Assembly (NCBI GenBank): GCA_949987705.1
Contig: OX465281.1
Coordinates: forward strand, 82,674,543-82,738,542
DNA: 64,000 nucleotides
Direction of reading: 5' to 3'
Origin: Thereva unica
Lineage: Eukaryota > Arthropoda > Insecta > Diptera > Therevidae
Shown here: positions 21,101-33,100 of the stretch, piece after piece
Position numbering within the stretch: position 1 is the first letter of the stretch
Layout of the letters: each line of letters opens with the position of its first letter
Made by a program: the position numbers and the translations under genes
The notes under the pieces: model-generated
The model's database searches: none
What the model saw: only the letters and a program-made list of their open reading frames with translations
What the model was told of the DNA's origin: nothing

Positions 21101-24100
21101 GTGAAATAATGATATTTTGACTCATAACTCCGGAATTTGGTGGTGTAGAACCTTCGCTTTTACAGTTTACATAGGTGGGAGTATTCTGCGTATACTGCTA
21201 CCTAATTCATGAAAGTAGGTCATCGGGTTACCAAAATACAGGGTGATATGTAAACCTCTATCAAAAAATTCCAAAACGCCCTAGTGACTAAACCGTTACG
21301 ATTTCTGTCCCCCTCCCATATGATTTTTTGTTCGTCTATCCAAAGCCTATCTACAGCCCGCCACTTTGTAACTTGAGGTGGGACACCCTGCATAAAGAAA
21401 ACAATATAAAAAAAAATAATTTTTCATATTTTTTTTCTTTACCCTCCATTTTCCGACCAAACGTGAGGTTTTCCGGGAAAAGCTTATATAACTTTTTTTT
21501 GTTGAGAATTTTCATAGCTTTAATTTTGTCTTCTTAAGATTTTTCCAATTTCGACGTTTTTCCGAGCTACTGTCGGGAAAGCGTCGGAAAATTCTTTCAA
21601 TCGGATTTTCTCGTAATTTTCACGAAGCACGGCCCGGAACTTAACGGTTACCTTTTCTCCAATTGCTAAACTCCCACCATTCCAAATTTCATTCAACTAC
21701 AATTTTTTTTGCAAAAGAAATCTCTAGGAGCTGTACTACAAAACATATTGACCATGGCTGCACAAGAGCGACATCGAGCGAAGAAATCACCACCGCGCTC
21801 ACATCAAAAATTGAGCGGAATCAATTCAGCTGACGGCCGAAGGAGAAAATTACATCTTTTAAAGAATTCCAAGCATTGCTTGTTTAGCGATTTGGAATAT
21901 ATGATTACTCCAACGCAGATCTTCGGTTAATGTTATGCCTTGGACATTGAGAGATGGTTCTGTCATCAGTTCTAGACTGTCCACTGAAATTGGAAGCATT
22001 GAGGAGCTCCTTTTCTTAGAAAAGAGACAGTATTTCGTTTTCCGTGCCTTGAATTTGTCACGATTCTTGTGACCCCAATCCAGAATCAGATTTATATTGA
22101 AATGGTCGATTGAAATCGACATAAGTTCACGATGCACGTGCTTGGCCTTTTTCATAATTGCATGGTTGCTTACCTGCTTGCATGCATCCTTGCAAAAGAG
22201 TAACTGTCAGGTAAATCAGTTGCGCAATCTAGAAACTTTGCATTTTTGAATGAAAGCAATCAGCTGTCAAAAATATATGTTAAATTTGACGTTTCAAGCA
22301 TAAAGTTTTTTCCCTTCATTTTCTGATTTTGTTGACCGCTGAAAAATAATACGAAAAATGGATCGAGAAAATGTGATTAATGTTATTGTCAGTCTGTAGA
22401 TAGATAACTCGGCTTCATTAGATCCGGTCCGAAAATTTGAAACTTCACAGCGAAAAAGAAGTATAAATTATGTGTCTTGTTTAGCTCGTTAATCTCTCGT
22501 TTAAAAGAAATTTTATCCTTGGGGTGCTCCAAACCTCTTCTTCATTATTTTCGCTATAGAATACATAATAATTTCAATAATAATTTAAATTAAAATAAAA
22601 CACCCTTAATATCGAAAAAACTGAAAATCTTCTGCCAAAATTTCACTTTTGACACTTTTCTTCTTCTTTAATCAGATAAGCATGCGTACAAAAATAGTTG
22701 CAGGATTTGCGCAGACCTGTCAAGCAGGTTGCAGTTTTGAACAAATGATAGTTGCACATTTGCTTTTTTGAATACCATGCAAATGATCGATTTGCGCAAC
22801 CATGCAATTATGAAAAGGGCCCTTGTCTTGCTTTATCGAAGCTATACGAGTAACACAGAGTACTGTCATCAGCAAAGCTGTGAAGTGATGTGGATGGCAG
22901 AAATGGTGGGGATTAGATTCGACGCCGTCAAATACTACCTTGATTGAACGAACAGAAAGGAAAATCTCAATCCAATTCTTTGGAAGAAAGTCAATATCAT
23001 TAGCTTGGAGTTTAGTCAATAGAGCGGGTTGCCTTCTCTATCAAAGGCCTTGGAGACATCGAGAGCAACCAGGTCGGATTCACCAAAACGATGAATGCTA
23101 AAGCCGTTCAAGATATTTCATAAGTTTTCTGTTTATTAATATCTCCATGATTTTTGGAGAGAATAGAAGTGATTGCTATTTAGAAGGGTCGCTCGAGTCA
23201 GCTTTTTTCGGTATAGGCTGAAAATGGGCCAGTTTCCAGGAATCATGAAGGAAGTTTGAAAGGGCGTAGTTTTCAGTTTGCGCAGAGGCTAGCCAAAGGT
23301 GAGGCACATTTTGGTTAAATTTTTCCTGATGGATTTTACCAAGGACCACAAAATTGTAATGCCAGTGGTGATGTTAATGAGTTTACCTCATAATCTGTCA
23401 TCAAAGGATGCTTTGATTTACTGATAGTGATTTTGCAGGGGATTTTCAACCTGGTGTATTCGCATCGGGATGATTCACTCCGGGAAAGCCTGTACTCTCG
23501 ATAGGCGGTTTCTTTGGCTTTGATTGCGTGCATACGGTAGTGCTACCCCATTCATACACTCTTGGTTAAACCATTCCTACAGCCTAAGCCTGATTTGGAG
23601 GAATGAGAAATGAATAAACGCATTCCTGCCAATATAATTTTGTAATGCAGAAAGTGGCAAAGTTGGCTTCGCGATTCTGTAAACACAAATCCCAGTCTGC
23701 AGCTAGGAAGAAGCGAATAAGCTCCAGCTTTCTCATACTGCTGTTCTTCTAGGAGCTGGTATAGTTGAGGAGGTATGGCAGTTTGCGCTGACCAGGCAGT
23801 GGTTTGAGTTGCCTAGAGGTGAATCAACTTCGATGGAATACCGCATTGGGTGGGAGGTAAAAAAAAGATCAAGGAAATGGGCTCCTTGGTCTGAAGCGTC
23901 TGGAACCTCGGGTAGCGCAGTTAAGCAATTGATGTAGGTCTTTCCTAATATATGTGGCAATTCCCCTAATGCTAAGGGCACCCAAAGCAAAGGAACTTCA
24001 TGATGTTCAGAAGAAGTGATCTCAAAGCAAGTGGAATAACTTGCCGAAGCTAAACGACGATCTAAAACTGCCATAAAATTAATGGAGGAGAAGCACTGAC

Positions 24101-27100
24101 ATGAAAATTCTACAAAAGGAACATGACGAAAAAAATCAAATTATGCAAGAGGAACACAAAATATAATTGGAAATTTTCAAGTGTGAATTAGAAATTAAAA
24201 AAATTAAATTAAAGAAAATTTGTTTAATTTATTGAAGATTTTTGAAATAATTATCAATTAACGAACGTCTGGCAGAGTTATTGAAGCTTACCGATCTTCG
24301 GTTGTTTGGGACAGCGGTTACAAAGTTGATAGCAGTTGATGTTCTGCTTCCGACAAATTTGGTGGATCTATTTCATTGTTTGTGCAGCATAAATTATGCA
24401 AAATAGTTGTAGTTACTATGACACTCTGAAATTTTACTAGTTTAAGACGCACTCCTGGAGAAAGTATAGGAAACCTCTTCCAAACACCATAACTCCTTTC
24501 AACACAATCTTTAGTCCGTATAAAAGACTCGTTATTTAAATATTCGTTTGACCATACTGCAGATAACGGAGTCATGACATACATGTTCTGTTTTGATAAC
24601 CACTATCACACTAACTATGGGACTATCTCCGAATTCTTCGCTTTTCAAATCGTGAACATATCCTGGAATTTTTAAATATTGTGGCATCATGTGAAGAATG
24701 CTTGGATCATCTACAGTTACTCACAAAATTGAGCGTATGCTGTAGTATTTAGACTAAATAAGTAATTTGACCTATTTAAAATAAAAATGCCACATATGGT
24801 TTTTTTGTAATTATTTTGTAATATCTTGATAATAATTTACGTTGAGTATAAATTTAAAAAAAAAACGCTGTTACTATTACTACAATATTAATTTTTTGAC
24901 GTGACAAGGTCTTATAAATCGATGAGTATAGGAAGTCATTAGCGCATATAGTCGGCCACGCGCGACTATCCCCACCACTACTTAGAGACGGGAAGAGGAC
25001 GGGACATTTTGCGCTAATGACTTCCTATACTCATCGATTTATAAGACGTTGTCACGTCAAAAATTAACGTGTGTACATAATGAAGTAAAGTATTTGAAAT
25101 ATATAAGGGCACAAAATTGAGCGTACACACTCAACAAAATGTAATTGGATCATGTAATGTAGAATTTATTGCCGCATTACACGGAAGAATTCACATTTGG
25201 AAGTGGAAGTCTTGCTTAATCGAAATCTTACATAAAACTCATTATCGTTCCATCGATGAAAATTATTTGCACGGGGCCGAATCATTTTCTAACGTCGGCT
25301 AATTATAACATTTAAAAGAAGTTCAACTTCATCACTTATATCTTCTTCCATTAAATGTCTGTACTTTTTGTAGAAATTCCTTTATATCGCGCTTTCTTTG
25401 AAATGAACTGGCAATCAACTGACATTTGAATTTACTATGCATACTAACTTAAGAAAAACTTAAATTTAGAGAAACTGCCACTTAAGTTATACTGAAGTTG
25501 TAACTGTGACACCACTATGCATACACTTAAGTGTAATTTAAGTTAATTTCTATACTTAAACGCTCACTGTGGGACTGGCCCTAAATCTGCTATTCAACCG
25601 ACAGAATGCCATGAAAAGCGTATTCACCGGCGATTTCCTTGACAGAGAAGAGCCTCTTATTTTTCTTAAAGAAAATTGCCAATTTCAATAGCTTTAAAAA
25701 CACGTTTAAAACACGTATATTTTCCCTCATATGTGTAATATTCTCGCGTTCATATGGTTCTAGAACATGTCATATGACATGGAGATAAGTTAAATGGAAA
25801 GTACTAGTACTGTACAATGTCATGATAGCTTTTATAGACAGACGGTTGAATTGGCTGTCACAAAGCCAAAAAAATAAAAAATCTTATTTTTTAGATACAG
25901 GATTTCTTCAAGCGATACTATAAAAATTTCATAGATGACCTTTTCTTAAAAAATATTATCCCACTTGAGCTAGATTCAAGGTAAGGCGCTAATTACCTTG
26001 CAGTTAAAATTTTAGTTAGTTTATGCCAGCAAAAAAGTTGTCTACAATGTAATTTTTTTTTTTGAGAATTATACATACTTAAAACTCGTATCTCTAAACG
26101 CGGTTTTTCAATTGTGGTTTCTGCCCTTCAGCTCTACAGATAAAGAGTGTAAGCAGAAAAACCTCGATTCGAATTTCATTATCGCACCCTGTTTGAAAAT
26201 TTGCTTTTAATGAATCCTAATTTCTTTACTGGCAACGTGGTTAAAAAAAACTCGGGTTTTATGATATTAGAGGGACCGAAATTAATACCGTTTGCGCATG
26301 CTTTTAATCACGCAAAGATGGAGCACTTTGGATACCTATTTTTCTCTGGGACGACTTGGCCTACTTATAGCAAAGGACGACTTGGCCTACTTAAAAAATT
26401 ATGGAGGGAATTCATCGAAATACATCGCCTCACTTTCTGCAAAACTTGCAATTTTAATTGAAAGATACGCAGGCTCAAAAATGTTTTGTCCATGAAAACA
26501 TAAACACAACTGAAGTTTGCGCAAGTCATTGCGTAGCGTATGGACAATCACATATTTTTTGGCAAAAACAAATTTGCGCAAAAATGTTGGCTCATTCCCC
26601 TTAACAGACCCTTGAAAGAATTAAAAGAGATCTCGAGACTAATGGTCGGGGCCATGGCTATCCAGAATGGATTTTTTAAACACCCATCACAGTCTTCTAA
26701 ATAATCAAGTAACCTAAGAACACGAGCTAAGTTTTAATAAATATTAGTTACATCCTTTTTAGCCACATGGCGAATCGCATCAAAATAACAAACCAAACTG
26801 CTGTGCTATGGTTTTGTCCCTGGACTTCCGGTTCTTGGGTTGAGTTCAAGGACTTCATAGATACGCCAAAAGGTGCAATTCAATCAGTGAGAAAAGCTGA
26901 TGATATTGTGAAATTTTCTACAGAGATAACTTCAGGCCATATAGTAAAGTGGTCGATGTACGACCACTGTAAATTACGACAAGGCGTAAGTCTAGCCTTA
27001 AGAATAAAACAGTGGTACCGTCAGGCGAAGAGTTACATGTAGCAGACTCCTGGTGCTGGTAGTATTGATAGGGTATATTGTGTGCTCTCTGTGGGTTGGT

Positions 27101-30100
27101 GGTAGGATATAAAATGTAAGCCTTCCATTCATATGTCACAATAAAAGCTAAAGTTAGTTACTTTTCTTAACTGTAACCTAACCTATTGAGTTGTACTTGA
27201 GATGAATTGCCAAGTTGTTGTTGAAAGGCAAATGTAGCGGTTTATGTACTGCATATATGAAAAGCTGCTGTTCTTCTAGGAGATGTGGAAAGTGATTCAA
27301 TGCCAAGTTTGTGCCTAGGTGTGTCTCGATCATATCGTCGATCCAAATGCAAACTATCGAAAATGAAAAATGCCTTTTTTTGCTTTATTATAATTGCACT
27401 CTAGACGCCTTTGTGGTGGCAAAATATCTACGCCGTATCCCTTCTTCAATCTTTTCAAACTGCGGTTGCAATGCACCAAAAATTAACTTCTTAAAAAAAG
27501 TAAAATTTTGTTGTTTTTTGACATTCCTGAAAACTTATTCGATAGTTCCTGAAAACTTATTCGATAGTTTACATTTGGATCGACGATATACTCAGTATTT
27601 TACCTATGCTGGTGATACACAAGTGTATTTTTTCTTGAGTATCGTAGTAAATTCTTAGAACATACAAAAAACAAAAAAAACCTTGTGAGGTTAAGCAGTT
27701 GTCGCGCAGAGTAAAAAAAGAGAGAAAGAAAGCAGAGAAAATTGTTATTGAAGCTATTATTCAGATATTCTTCTTCTTTTTCGTTTCCATACTTGGCGAC
27801 GTCTCCAGTCTCGGTAACTAAAAATCGTTAATTTTTAGGTCATCCTCGATATTCTTTAGCCAGGTTTTCTTCAGTGCCGATCGCTGTATTCTCCAGTCTG
27901 CGGGACGGTCTATCCAAAGAAGTTTACGTAGCAAGCGGTTATTATCCATTCGGCAAATACATATGTCCAAACCACCGTAGTCGACGTTTTTACATGTCTT
28001 TCGATCAGTTTCTGCTGATCGCATCTTTGTCTAACTGTCTTGTTTCGAAGGCGATCGCGTAGTGAGACACCGAGGATCTGCCTCAAGCATCGCTTTTGGT
28101 CCGGTTTGAGCAGTGCCCACGTTTCAGATCCATAAAGTAGAATCGTATGGATCCATGGTTCGGTAAAGGCGTACTTTTGCTTTGATGGAAATATTTGTTC
28201 GTTTCCATATGCACCACTTGAGCGAGCGGACGTTGCTGTTGCCTGGAGGATGCTGTAAAACGACGTAGTTTCAGATGCATCCGCCATTAATGCTATCGGT
28301 GTATTTTGAATTAAATGCGCCGAGAGTGCTACATTTATCAATGCCTTTTTGCCGTAAGTACATTTTACTATAAAATCGTCTTTCCATTCGCCTGAGTGAC
28401 AAGCAAGTAGAAGCGCTTGAATTACTGCCTGTAAAAGATAGCGGTTTAAGCTTATTCTCTCCAAAACTGTTCATAGCACACGAACTGTTCTAGTCTTTTT
28501 GAATGCTCTAATACCTTCAACCTTTGACGAGAGTGGAATAGTTAGTTTTTTAATGAGGTATCCAAAAAACTTACTTTTTGGTAGCTCGAAGTTTGGTTTT
28601 GTTCGGTAGATAGTTTTTCTGTATTCTCGCAAGCGCAGGAATTTGTTGAGTTGTTTCAACTGGTAAGTTCTTCTCTGTTGTTGGAATTCTGTTAAGTACT
28701 AACTTGAGTTCTAGAGCTTGACGGTTACTTCAAGTCATAGGAAAACTTCAAGTAATTGAAAGCAATTGAAATATACAAAGATATTTCAAATACTTATATG
28801 TCAATATAAATACGAATCAATATTGAAATTACTGTTATACCTATACAACCTGTTATTAAAAAGACGAAAAAAGACGATCAGCTCGTGGTCGCACCGTGTT
28901 TTGAGGCTATGGCCCCTGAGCTGAAAGTCGAGTCGTATTTCGTGACAAGTGGTTTGAGCTGAAGGAACTGACGTTTCAGTCGAATTTCGACTTTCAGCAC
29001 AGGGGCTTAGAGTGGAAATGCAAAGGTGAATTTAGGTTGATGTACTGAAATTCGATTGAAATATGAGACACTTCTTGGTTTTGGTGGGATTGAATTCGAC
29101 ACCATTCTTGCTTCCCCAACCTAGAATGAGTTTAATGTCCTTATTTATGGAGTTGGACATTCGTGCACGATCATTAAGACAGGATCTCGCGCGTGTCGTT
29201 AGAGTAACATAAGATACCGTCATCAGCGAAACTAAGAAGTGGGAGGGGATTAAAATTAGATCATTTATAAAGATAAGGAATAAAGCAAGTGATAACTCTC
29301 AATCCAATTCTGTAGAAATGAGTCAACAACAATAGCTGTTGAGCTTGGCTAGTAGGGATGAGAGCTATACTCTATCAAAAACCTTGGGTATATCTAGAGC
29401 AACCAGATTAGATGCACAAAATCGATGCAAACTTCGATTGAGGTGTTCTGTAAGGCAAACTAAAAGATCGCCAGTGGATCTTTTTTGTCGGAAGCCGTGT
29501 TGTTTGTCGTTTCAAAGTCGGTTGGATTCTAGACATCCCATAAACTTCTTGTTGATTATCGTTTTCATGGTATTTGAGAGAATAGAAGTAATTGCTTTTG
29601 GGCGGTAGTTGGAGGGAATGCTGGGGTCACTTTTTTTAGATACGGGCTGAACATGTGCATGTTCCAAGAGTCTGGATAAACTCCGGAGAGTTATGGCCTT
29701 GGATTTGCTGTCTGTAATTCTCTTGTTAATTATACTCTTGACGGAGCGATTCGGTCGGAGAATTCTTGTAAACTCCGAAGGCAGTTTCTTTAGGTTTGAT
29801 TGCATTCGTGCACTCCCGATTAAACCATCTACTCTACCTTGGCTTCATAGATTTGGTAGAATGGGGAATGAACAAATGCACCCCTGCATGTATGATCCTG
29901 GTGATACGGTTAGCGGTAGAGTTGACCTCTTGGTTTAGGAATAACCTGTAGTCAGCGGATTGGAAAAAATTGATAAGCCCTTGCCAATTCGCCTTCCAAT
30001 ATTGCCACACAGTCCTCTTAGCTGGTTTGGGTGGGGTGGGAAGTTAGCGCTGTTTAGGCAGTGGTCGAAATTTCTAAGAGGTGAATCACAAAATGGTGGG

Positions 30101-33100
30101 ATGATCACAAATTTAATGTAAATTATTGGTGCCTGCAAGGAGTTTGACGTCTTCGGCAGAAACACCTGTGCCATTTGAGTAAATCAGCCAGTTTCCATTG
30201 TGAACATTGAAATCACCCGCAATGATGATTTCACACTCAGGATTGGATGACAAGAATTCCTATATTTGTTCGGAAATAGCATCAAATAATGATGATGAGG
30301 CTTCGTTACTTATGTTAGGACTGTGCAGCTCTGTCATTCATGGGACCAGAATAACGTTTGTTCAATTTCACGCAATAAATTTAGATTTCCAACCTGAAGA
30401 TTAAAGCTATACTTTGCAAATTGACCGTTTTTATAACTGGGTAATATGATATTGCTCTCCTGTAAAAATTTAAAATTCATGGGTACGCTACTCTGGTTCT
30501 AGGGCGAAGAAATATCGTATTAGATATTGGCTGCTATCCAAGCATTTCTGGTGTACCTGGTTTTATTTTAAAGTATAAACAGAGCAAATATCTGTGCGTT
30601 GAGGAGAAATCACTTATGTAATTTTATCATTTCTCAATATTCATGCTTGAAAGCAAATTTTCATTAATATTTCCCTAATTTAGGAGAGAACCGGTAACCA
30701 TTATCTCCTCCAAGATTGAAATCTCTAATTTAATTAACTATTATTATTAATTCGGAAATATTATTTACATATAAATCATTTATCATATTTATGTTTTCTT
30801 ATATTTTAGATATTATCATTTCCAACAACAAGCGGAAATGTGGGTCAACAATTTAGTTTCTCAATTGATGAAATAGAGGGATCATTTGAATGTATTCGAC
30901 AGACACAGAATCAGTTGGATGTTCTAGGTTCATTGCCTTATAAAATGAGGGTACATGCAAATGAAGACGTTTATGAAACAACCCGATACCGTATGGCTGT
31001 GGCAGAGGAAAATCAGAAAAATAAATGGTAAGGAATAATATTTTACTCTCTCATATTTTCATTATTATTTATTTTTAATTTAGTATGAACATTCTTAATT
31101 TGAGATTATTTAAAAAAAATTTGTGGTTTATGTGGTTACATTTTAATGAATCCTACCACTGATGTAACGATTTATATTGTACTCACGCTGTTTTTATGGT
31201 AATATAACATAATAGAGCTGCCCTTCTAACTCAGAAGGTGCACTTCTCAGCAGGGCTAAGAAACATTTACCACTGCAGTCGTGGCTCAGCTTAGACATGC
31301 AAACATAAAATATTAAACAACATATAAGATCAAAAACATCAAACAGAGAAGCGTGCAAAAGCAAAAACGGAGTGGGGCACGCCACATTGAGAAGGGTCCT
31401 TTTACGGACAACTTCACTAGTTAGCAAGCTAAACACACTCCTATTATTGTTAGTGTTTATAAGCATGCGGTAACCGGTTCGAACATGCTATAATTGGTGT
31501 GAGAGGAATTAATGTGCAAGAGAGGTTGTAGCTATTCACTCTAAATGACGTGCGGCTTCTTAAGAAACCTGAGTCCATCTTGTCGTTCATCAGCCGATGA
31601 GCGAATATAACGTCAGCGACCTCACGGAGAGAGCTTAAGTTGAGCAATTTAAGTTTGTTCTCAGAAGGCGGAAGAGCAAGTGGGTCAACCGACGGGAGGT
31701 GGCTGAGTGCAAAACGGATGAACTTTCTTTGAACCGTTTCGATTCTACTAACATGGGAGGAGTAGTAAGCAGTCCATACCTGGGAAGTGTAGTCAAGCAA
31801 AGGCCTAACCAAAGATACGTACAGATGTTTAGTGATGAGGGGGTTGTTGAATTTCTTGGACCATCTTTTTATAAATCCAAGGACTGAATCGCCCTCCAAG
31901 GGGGAGATATAATTGATATAGGTGGAGAAATCCAACTTACTTTCTAACCTAATCCCTAGATCGATTACAGATTCAGTACGGGAGACCTTGTTGTCAAGGA
32001 AAGCATAGTCATAAGTTATAATACCACGTTTCCTACAAAAAGTCAGTAGCTTTTTCTACGTTTTTTACGTAGTCCCTAAAGTCTAAACCAAATTTTATAT
32101 TTTTAACGCCTTATTCATTAATCCTAAATTACTAAGCTTTTAAATCAGCTTTATTTTGGAGAAACGAACTTTATAGTAAAAAAGGGGATTAAGTTTCAAA
32201 ATTAAAAAGAGGTATGCTCTCAAATTTTAACGATTTAAAAAAATATATTTATTAAAGCAATTTTCTTCAAAGGTATTGACAAAAGTAGGAAAAACCATAA
32301 AGATTCACTTACGTTTAGTATTCGATTATGTTATATAAACTAAAACCTCGAAACCTCTAGGTTGTTCTCGGAGATATAACAGGGTGGAGTATGGTACATG
32401 ACTCCAAGCCAGTGACAGATGTTATATGCGGGGATATGGTTTAGTGCAGCGCTGCGGTCAATTTGTGCATCCTAGCTACTAAAGCCCAAGCACCTATTCT
32501 AACAAGCCAATTTTTGTCTAATTTGACAGCCAAGCGGCAATCGATGTGATCAAATCTCATAGCGTTAACACCAGACTCTGCCAAAGGACCATTTATGTAC
32601 TGAGTAGTTTTAATCAGATCACTCTTCGTGGGCAATGAAAATATGGACCCTTTGGCCAGACCCCCACAAGTTTGGTAAAGAGGGCCGTAGAATATCAGAT
32701 TCTATAATGAACTCCAAGCAGTTTCTTTTAGGCTCCTCTTCTAACTTAGCCAGAGAATTACACTTGACCTTGCCTGTTCAATTTATACAGCTAAGGCAGC
32801 TAAGAGTACAATATGGATGCTAGGTCCAAGTGGCGGCCGTGGTACTCCGTTTTACCTCGCTGAAAGAAAGGAAGAAACTAATTATACATCCATACATATA
32901 TAGTACTTACAATGGCATTCACAAGTTCGTGTACGCATCTTTGTACTTTATTTACCAACGCTACTTGAGGAGAGACTGAAAGAAATACTTGAATATTACA
33001 GTCAGAGATTAGAGGAGGAACTTGCATCGCTTAAGAAAACCTGGGCATTGGAATCTTTTTTTAGGGGTTTAGAATATGGGTTGCTGCCATGATAAATCCA

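Larger units (their letters stand above)
15132..30809 (+). other. Su(Tpl): Su(Tpl) intron, 15.7 kb, filled with transposable elements
   Basis: The intron runs from GTAAGT at 15132 to TTTTAG at 30809. It holds MITEs (17092-17637, 19114-19505), a GATTCCG repeat block, Jockey LINEs (21859-24074, 29065-30420), a broken Harbinger element (24075-25581), and Gypsy and RTE fragments (27758-28680). The LINE, LTR and Harbinger transposase remnants lie antisense to the gene. Confidence 0.75.

Noticed and set aside
21859..24074. Functional LINE polymerase
   Set aside because: Multiple frameshifts, stops and a MITE in the RT domain.
26767..27042. 91-codon ORF (MANRIKITNQTAVLWF...)
   Set aside because: Reads protein-like in places but matches no family I know and has no splice or promoter context.
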